A stretch of 12,641 nucleotides of DNA from an uncultured Bacilli bacterium (GTDB lineage Bacteria; Bacillota_I; Bacilli_A; RF39; UBA660), in the NCBI GenBank assembly GCA_947629395.1, contig CANRDQ010000067.1:1-12641 (forward strand), given 5' to 3'. The translations under genes and the position numbers were made by a program. Below the pieces are notes generated by a model that was not told the origin of the DNA, did no database searches, and saw only the letters and a list, made by a program, of their open reading frames with translations. Position 1 is the stretch's first letter. Each line of letters starts with the position of its first letter. Positions 11,301-12,641 of the stretch are shown piece by piece.

Positions 11301-11909
11301 AGTCAATATTCTGATACAGATGGATGGAATAATTATGTAAAGATGATTAAGGCAACGTCAATTGGTGGAAGACCATGGTATAATAGTTCGTCTAGAGGAA
11401 CAGATTGGAGTGGTTCAGCAACTAATGCTTATTTGAATAGTACGTATTTAGTATCTATGACTTCTAATGTCGATTATCTAGTTAGTATGCGTTGGTATTG
11501 GGGTGGAGATTGGGAGTCAAACTTTTCATATAATAGTGCCTATGAAAAAGAAAGACAAAATGCTAGTGAAGTTTCATATGGTCGTGCAGGACTTATTAAC
11601 TTAAGTGATTATTTAGGAAGCCATATGCAAGGATACAACCAAACCTGTGTTAATAACAGTGATAATTGTAATACCACACCACATAGTTGGATATATGATA
11701 TAAAAGGTGCTACTAGTCAAATGTGGACATTAACCGCTAATACAGTAGGATCATCAGCATTTGTTATAGGTAAAGATGGATCTGTTCCTAACCACTGGAC
11801 TGACACAAGTTATCCAATATTCCCAGTAGTATATTTAAAAGCTAATACTATAGTTGTTGGTGATGGAGTTGGTGGTTCAGGAAACCATTATCAAATCGGT
11901 TTAGGATAA
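2400..11909 (+). CDS. Giant disulfide-rich repeat surface protein (3169 aa)
   Basis: Predicted mass is roughly 330-340 kDa. Residues 1-9 are basic and about 10-28 are hydrophobic. The YGFYLVSY...VVAGTFNIDY stretch and the F-T-I-S-NTGNVDAKY strand then resemble SipW-dependent TasA/camelysin-type proteins (to about 186). Two DUF5011-like Ig domains follow (about 198-285 and 288-369; second contains DGDLTSRI and VEDQAGN). Residues 371-1928 are eight alternating A+B units. Residues 1929-2894 are eleven A-only repeats. Residues 2895-3169 are a linker and C-terminal domain shared with the upstream protein (GNMPENYVYWNG, WRVIGV, DYLGSHMQG, final GGSG), loosely like DUF6273. I count 54 cysteines, none before repeat A1. 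There is no LPXTG motif or C-terminal membrane segment, so attachment is either by the N-terminal segment or through a partner such as the protein encoded 26 bp downstream. An extracellular stalk or adhesin is the best reading; ligand unknown. Confidence 0.92.
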   Translation: MQKFKVKSKLFLVAIIGLLAVTIIGVSYGFYLVSYKSPTVHSVVAGTFNIDYEDGEYINLSETVPMSDIKGMQTEEYTFTISNTGNVDAKYRVLFEQDESINKNLRLSPTQIKYSLKDESGIWSQPELLSDNNLILVDTKELDAEGSNTTSKVTYSIKLWVDENVGNEGQGRTFGGKVVVDAIQGEATIDDFTIMAQPLIVLNGKDVEYVEVGSKYDDPGVKEVLHHSEKIDPDSVKISYEYFDGNTTEVVSSVNTDKVGVYYITYKVEDSKGTQGSIVRTVNVYPKDTNAPVIRLRGESLVTILTGEEFNDEGATASDEEDGDLTSRIVTVGKVNNLRVGTYTIKYLVEDQAGNTSSATRTVIVRDNNYIRVKFVKGPGVSEIGQEEVVCQLEGTNDSCEILLPTITELPGYNKGFFSEDIEALEGELPGTTIRVSKPTTYYAKALDNTKPECRVVSVTPKDIDAKDEAKVVIECTDTSGNVTSNMTEDDITLLTDGEEITLNEKSLSNAESVKDGIRHTLTVKGFSRGGNLSVNIKEGSVSDESGNTNEEVTLKTDATIHKTLTVTYEKGPGVSEISKETDTCEIEDGASSCLIELPTITELPGYEKGYWYENIDTLEDGKAPQSSVTISEDTTFYAVAKDETLPVCKIISAEPTRIDASESTTIVIECSDTSGSVLSSLTANDITPLVGDIEDTPETKILSSGSYTDNIVRHTLQIGGFTRGGKLSLIIAKGKVSDSSDNQNLETTLTTDVVIEKRINVTYETISGVDNVGKSQDYCVLENGQSSCEIELPSITPLTGYDNGLWYEDASGSGEGKAPLTTVQVSTDKTFFAKATDTEQPICSVLSADPKAINRDGQTTIEFECTDTTGIVSSTLTEDDIVVKVGAGEDKPTIKQLGQATQTAKGVKHTLTLGGFGKHGELSFDIPSGKFTDASNNGNQQTTLTPGVNIGDNLTVRFEAGTGVSEVGKPSDYCEVGSGDISCNVELPTITELPGYSNGLWYESANPDGTTEGLRPGTSVTVTEDTTYYAIAKDVEKPTCKIVSSSPNLINKADSTEITIECSDTSGNVTSSLTESDIDIYVDGEMDYPNTKDLTPAVPSEKGVRHTLTVGGFSRKGSLAIELNKGRVSDSSNNTNDKIKLETEVEITNEITAQFKKGAGVKDISNATESCEISNGETTCEVTLPDITELPGYSNGLWYTTEEASGEGLASGTKVKIKDNTTYYAIAKDEEAPECNLVSATPRYVNRDGSVTIIFECSDTSGTVTSELQKDDISITVGGAADTPKEKELSSAITEGSGVRHTLTLGGFNRSGDLAFTIAGGKISDGSHNTNVSKTITPNVTVNDRVTVTLKSSGGVEFIDETIYCDIENGNSSCEITLPDITPIAGYSNPMWYEDSSMSSEGKTPRSRVSVSDDKTFYAIATDTEKPTCSIVSEQPLSLNREESTTIVIECSDTSGSATSFLNTSDFTILVGGQTDEPNIKSSSKTTEDGKVKHTLTLGEFGRSGQVAISIPANKVRDESLNYNIATTLTSKVFVNDRITVKFEKGNGVQSVGDDEITCDVTSDGGCTVQLPDIQSLPGYDDGLWYNNEQGTGIGTSAGQQVTVNESTTYYAIAKDSTAPVCRLSSATPSEIGPEETATVVIECTDTSGSVVPKLQESDLSVLVGGAQDNEVTKTLSSSALSNGVKYNIKLSKFSRVGAVSLSIPTGAVEDGSGNKSAGETFTLGVEVKKRITVYFEPKDGVVSIGEDRKSCDLTGSSKSCSIELPTITSQAGYDDGLWYEDESGSGSGKTPGTSITVTESTTYYAIAKDTTKPVCNFVSAEPDSIAKTETTTVTIDCTDTSGSVTSSLTDSQITVNVGGTTDTGVSKTLREESVDNGIRYKISMSNFTSGGAVSVTIPSGAVHDSSNNPNNAYTASRVVTITDSKKLTIIRKSGITAIGGDTASQVTLTCSVSSGSSCSIDLPELTVANGYDGGAYSTTTNGDGLIQSSNITMTSDTTIYALGYKELELQLRKLTGVTSLASDTASCRAYGSSSCQAMLPLVVGFESGYNSAKYVASRAATTGGYDPGSFITITTTMDGSTYYVIGVKKVTVTLVRGKGVSSINGNQTSTQYLECVSYGDAQCSVDLPDITPSAGYSNPMWVLTGGSAAVSYPPYSTIYPTEDQTYTANAYKDYTLTIKMGTGVRYIDGYARTYTATCSVQSSGTCTISVPSITVNNSYTGGGLVLDSEPTKVLYKQFEDITMTDDAEYTAVGYTDITVSYRYGTGVSRIGRNSDTCELVGSASSCSIELPTITTSASPYVGSYWYEGTSTTGHYENGYNPGDTVSVSSNKTFTAIGTRLVQLQIYRTGSITRINNSTANPYTMSSYAYGSEQARFYLPSTTPASVNGHKSYFSTDSDGIDSVGESGDVYYVSPSNISATPTKVETLYAIIEEPITITFKAYSGAGTSYLNGSSSTTVVTKECYKTGNEESCEVQTPTIYVASGYESGTGMWYEGNNLTTAPENAVGTSGGSYLTVSKSTTYTAVATRMFSVNFYDTVSAKPSGSSGGYATKSCHASGSTGTCKLTTPSITRSSTSYSSTVYYSKSRTGTLSSTAGDDSTPTNDAGSGVQITVSSSSTKTFYAISSRILNRYFYNNDGSAGGIQSIGTQGAVTCTIYGDSTSCSIKSPTITAVSGWLDPQWYPSSDATTGGYPYNATMVLNTTTSGNNATGQSYYARAYRYFYANYHNAPEAGVVQYDTSVSNNCKVFGSTSSCTINLPTITVYAPYFDGAIWTTSKDYDQTSGDQPGAIKVLTAVNQDFYAVGYQIYNANFVLGEGVTSISQNSTTCYSWGIRHACNASTPQITGYAQNYGNGFFTGDQNAQGGVTPGDQILLSGDGTVKEYTVWAKAVKEAITNFAQLLISKSNNSDASGWDSKTPQQHQQPFITIQNSNLVGSDHPMYRFMGNMPENYVYWNGEQWRVIGVESQYSDTDGWNNYVKMIKATSIGGRPWYNSSSRGTDWSGSATNAYLNSTYLVSMTSNVDYLVSMRWYWGGDWESNFSYNSAYEKERQNASEVSYGRAGLINLSDYLGSHMQGYNQTCVNNSDNCNTTPHSWIYDIKGATSQMWTLTANTVGSSAFVIGKDGSVPNHWTDTSYPIFPVVYLKANTIVVGDGVGGSGNHYQIGLG
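3510..8183 (+). repeat. Eight tandem A+B units (about 195 codons each) in the giant gene
   Basis: Units begin at 3510, 4092, 4677, 5262, 5853, 6438, 7017 and 7596, so lengths are 193-197 codons and always in frame. The A half runs from a GPGV-like turn through C-x7/8-C, LP-x-IT, a GY-x-x-G-x-WY strand and TTYYAIAKD. This pattern recalls beta-grasp InlB B / Listeria-Bacteroides repeats, but with an added Cys pair. The B half has C-x21-C in the units I counted, ending IECxDTSG, then a V-R/K-H-TLT strand, GGF, and a G-x-V-x-D-x-S-x-N motif. That plan resembles bacterial Ig-like (Big_12 type) domains. Family names are by eye. Confidence 0.88.
8184..11081 (+). repeat. Eleven diverged A-only repeats in the giant gene
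   Basis: Repeat starts are 8184, 8424, 8673, 8925, 9174, 9426, 9708, 9993, 10290, 10569 and 10827; lengths are 80-99 codons. Ten keep the cysteine pair (C-x7/8-C, often with YG, FG or WG between). The sixth (9426-9707) has lost both. The B domain is absent. Compared with the A+B half, sequences are more varied, poorer in acidic residues and richer in Ser, Thr and Tyr. Confidence 0.8.
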
Positions 11910-11935
11910 AATAATAAACAAAGGAGATAGATAAT

Positions 11936-12526
11936 ATGTTGAATTACATTAAAGATATTATGAAAGATTTAATAAAATTATATCGTGATGCTTTCAAAAA
12001 AGCCTTTAAGATGTCTAATATTATCTATCTTGCTGTTTTAGGTTTAATTTTAGTTATTGTCTTTAGTTTTATATTTGCCAGAGAATTTACTAAACCAAAA
12101 GATTTAGAAGCTTATTTAGTTAGTCAAGGATATAAAAGAGATAAATGGGATTGTTTAAATAAAAATGTTAAAAATAATTCTAAAACATTTCCTGTAACTG
12201 AATATGTAAGTTTCTGTTTTAATGAATGTAAATATTATGCTAATTATTCTAATGAGAGAACAGCAATTGACCTTAGAACTTTAGACATTTATCATACTGA
12301 TGGTATAGCAGTTGATTATACGATGAATATAAATGATGAAATAGGAACTTGTACATTAAATGAAACAGCACCTGAAAGAGATATTTCTGAAGATACAGAA
12401 ACATATAAAGTCTTTTGTAGGAATGCTAAGGCAAGGGTTCCGGACAGAATTGCCAATTTTAAAAATATAGTAAAAAACTTCAAAGTTAGTGAATATTCTG
12501 TAAATTGTAAAAATAAACCTAAATAA
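11936..12526 (+). CDS. Single-pass membrane protein with six conserved extracytoplasmic cysteines, copy 2
   Basis: A 196-residue paralogue of the protein encoded at 1639-2223; family not recognised. AAGGAG at 11921-11926, nine bases before the ATG, fixes the start. Residues 1-27 are basic and probably cytoplasmic, about 28-48 form one membrane segment, and 49-196 should lie outside. Cysteines 73, 94, 98, 139, 161 and 191 align one for one with those of copy 1, and FCFNECKY is identical. Between the blocks the two copies differ substantially, including an insertion after VKN and a longer basic N-terminus here, so the duplication is not recent. The gene begins 26 bp after the giant-protein stop with no terminator between, which supports one transcript. 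Possible roles are membrane anchor, disulfide-linked partner or dedicated folding factor; the sequence does not decide between them. Confidence 0.88.
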   Translation: MLNYIKDIMKDLIKLYRDAFKKAFKMSNIIYLAVLGLILVIVFSFIFAREFTKPKDLEAYLVSQGYKRDKWDCLNKNVKNNSKTFPVTEYVSFCFNECKYYANYSNERTAIDLRTLDIYHTDGIAVDYTMNINDEIGTCTLNETAPERDISEDTETYKVFCRNAKARVPDRIANFKNIVKNFKVSEYSVNCKNKPK

Positions 12527-12540
12527 GAAGGTAAATTAAA

Positions 12541-12573
12541 ATGAAAGGAGAAAACTTTATTAAGTTGAAGTGA
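12541..12573 (+). CDS. Possible 10-residue micro-ORF
   Basis: ATG at 12541 encodes MKGENFIKLK and then stops at TGA, followed in frame by TAA. GAAGG at 12527-12531 lies nine bases upstream, a good distance for a ribosome binding site. It sits between the membrane protein gene and its terminator. It could be a translated micropeptide, the remnant of a lost gene or chance. Confidence 0.2.
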   Translation: MKGENFIKLK

Positions 12574-12579
12574 TAAAGT

Positions 12580-12622
12580 AAAAGTAGACACATAAAAAGA
12601 ATGTGATCTACTTTTATTTTGT
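12580..12622 (+). terminator. Rho-independent terminator after module 2
   Basis: AAAAGTAGA-CACAT (12580-12593) pairs with ATGTG-A-TCTACTTTT (12601-12615) around a seven-base loop, with one bulged A at 12606. The T-rich tail TTTTATTTTGTT follows. It ends the transcript carrying the giant gene and its small partner. Confidence 0.85.
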
Positions 12623-12628
12623 TATAAT
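12620..12628 (+). promoter_or_regulatory. Candidate extended -10 promoter for the next gene to the right
   Basis: TGTTATAAT is a perfect extended -10 (TGnTATAAT), placed directly after the terminator tail. No clear -35 is visible, which extended -10 promoters tolerate. The gene it would serve lies beyond the window. Confidence 0.4.
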
Positions 12629-12641
12629 TAAATAAGAAAGG

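Noticed and set aside
2400..11909. TGA read as tryptophan (Mycoplasma code)
   Set aside because: Tryptophan is frequent and always TGG, and no in-frame TGA occurs in 9.5 kb, so the sequence gives no support for recoding.
11880..11909. Sortase-type cell-wall anchor at the C-terminus of the giant protein
   Set aside because: The end is GGSGNHYQIGLG, with no LPXTG-like motif, hydrophobic segment or basic tail.
12316..12591. Minus-strand open frame over the second small gene
   Set aside because: It is antisense to a well-supported gene and runs into the terminator hairpin; it has no supporting signal.

Overview
The window is AT-rich, coding on the + strand only, and reads with TGA as a stop: tryptophan is always TGG and a 9.5 kb frame contains no TGA. 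Shine-Dalgarno sites, ATG starts, U-tailed hairpin terminators and a SipW/TasA-like N-terminus all point to a low-GC Bacillota. An uncultured gut Bacilli or Mollicutes-like (RF39-type) lineage is my best guess. That placement is inference; no rRNA or housekeeping gene is present to confirm it.

The layout is two tandem copies of one two-gene module. Module 1 (1-2284) has the 3' end of a large surface protein that continues off the left edge, with three cysteine-paired beta-type repeats and a C-terminal domain. An 18-bp gap follows, then a 194-residue single-pass membrane protein and a hairpin terminator. Module 2 (about 2318-12622) has its own promoter region, a 3169-residue giant protein, a 26-bp gap, a 196-residue membrane protein related to the first, a possible 10-codon micro-ORF and a second terminator. 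An extended -10 motif just after that terminator suggests another transcription unit to the right.

The giant protein has an N-terminal hydrophobic segment, a TasA-like region, two DUF5011-like Ig domains, eight alternating A+B units of about 195 residues, eleven further A-only repeats of 80-99 residues, and a C-terminal domain shared with module 1. By my count it holds 54 cysteines, nearly all in regular pairs. I read it as a long, disulfide-stabilised surface stalk. The small partner proteins have a type II signal anchor and six conserved extracytoplasmic cysteines. Their repeated position directly after a giant protein suggests that they anchor, fold or assemble it. I know of no named system with this pairing; the functional link rests on gene order and duplication alone.
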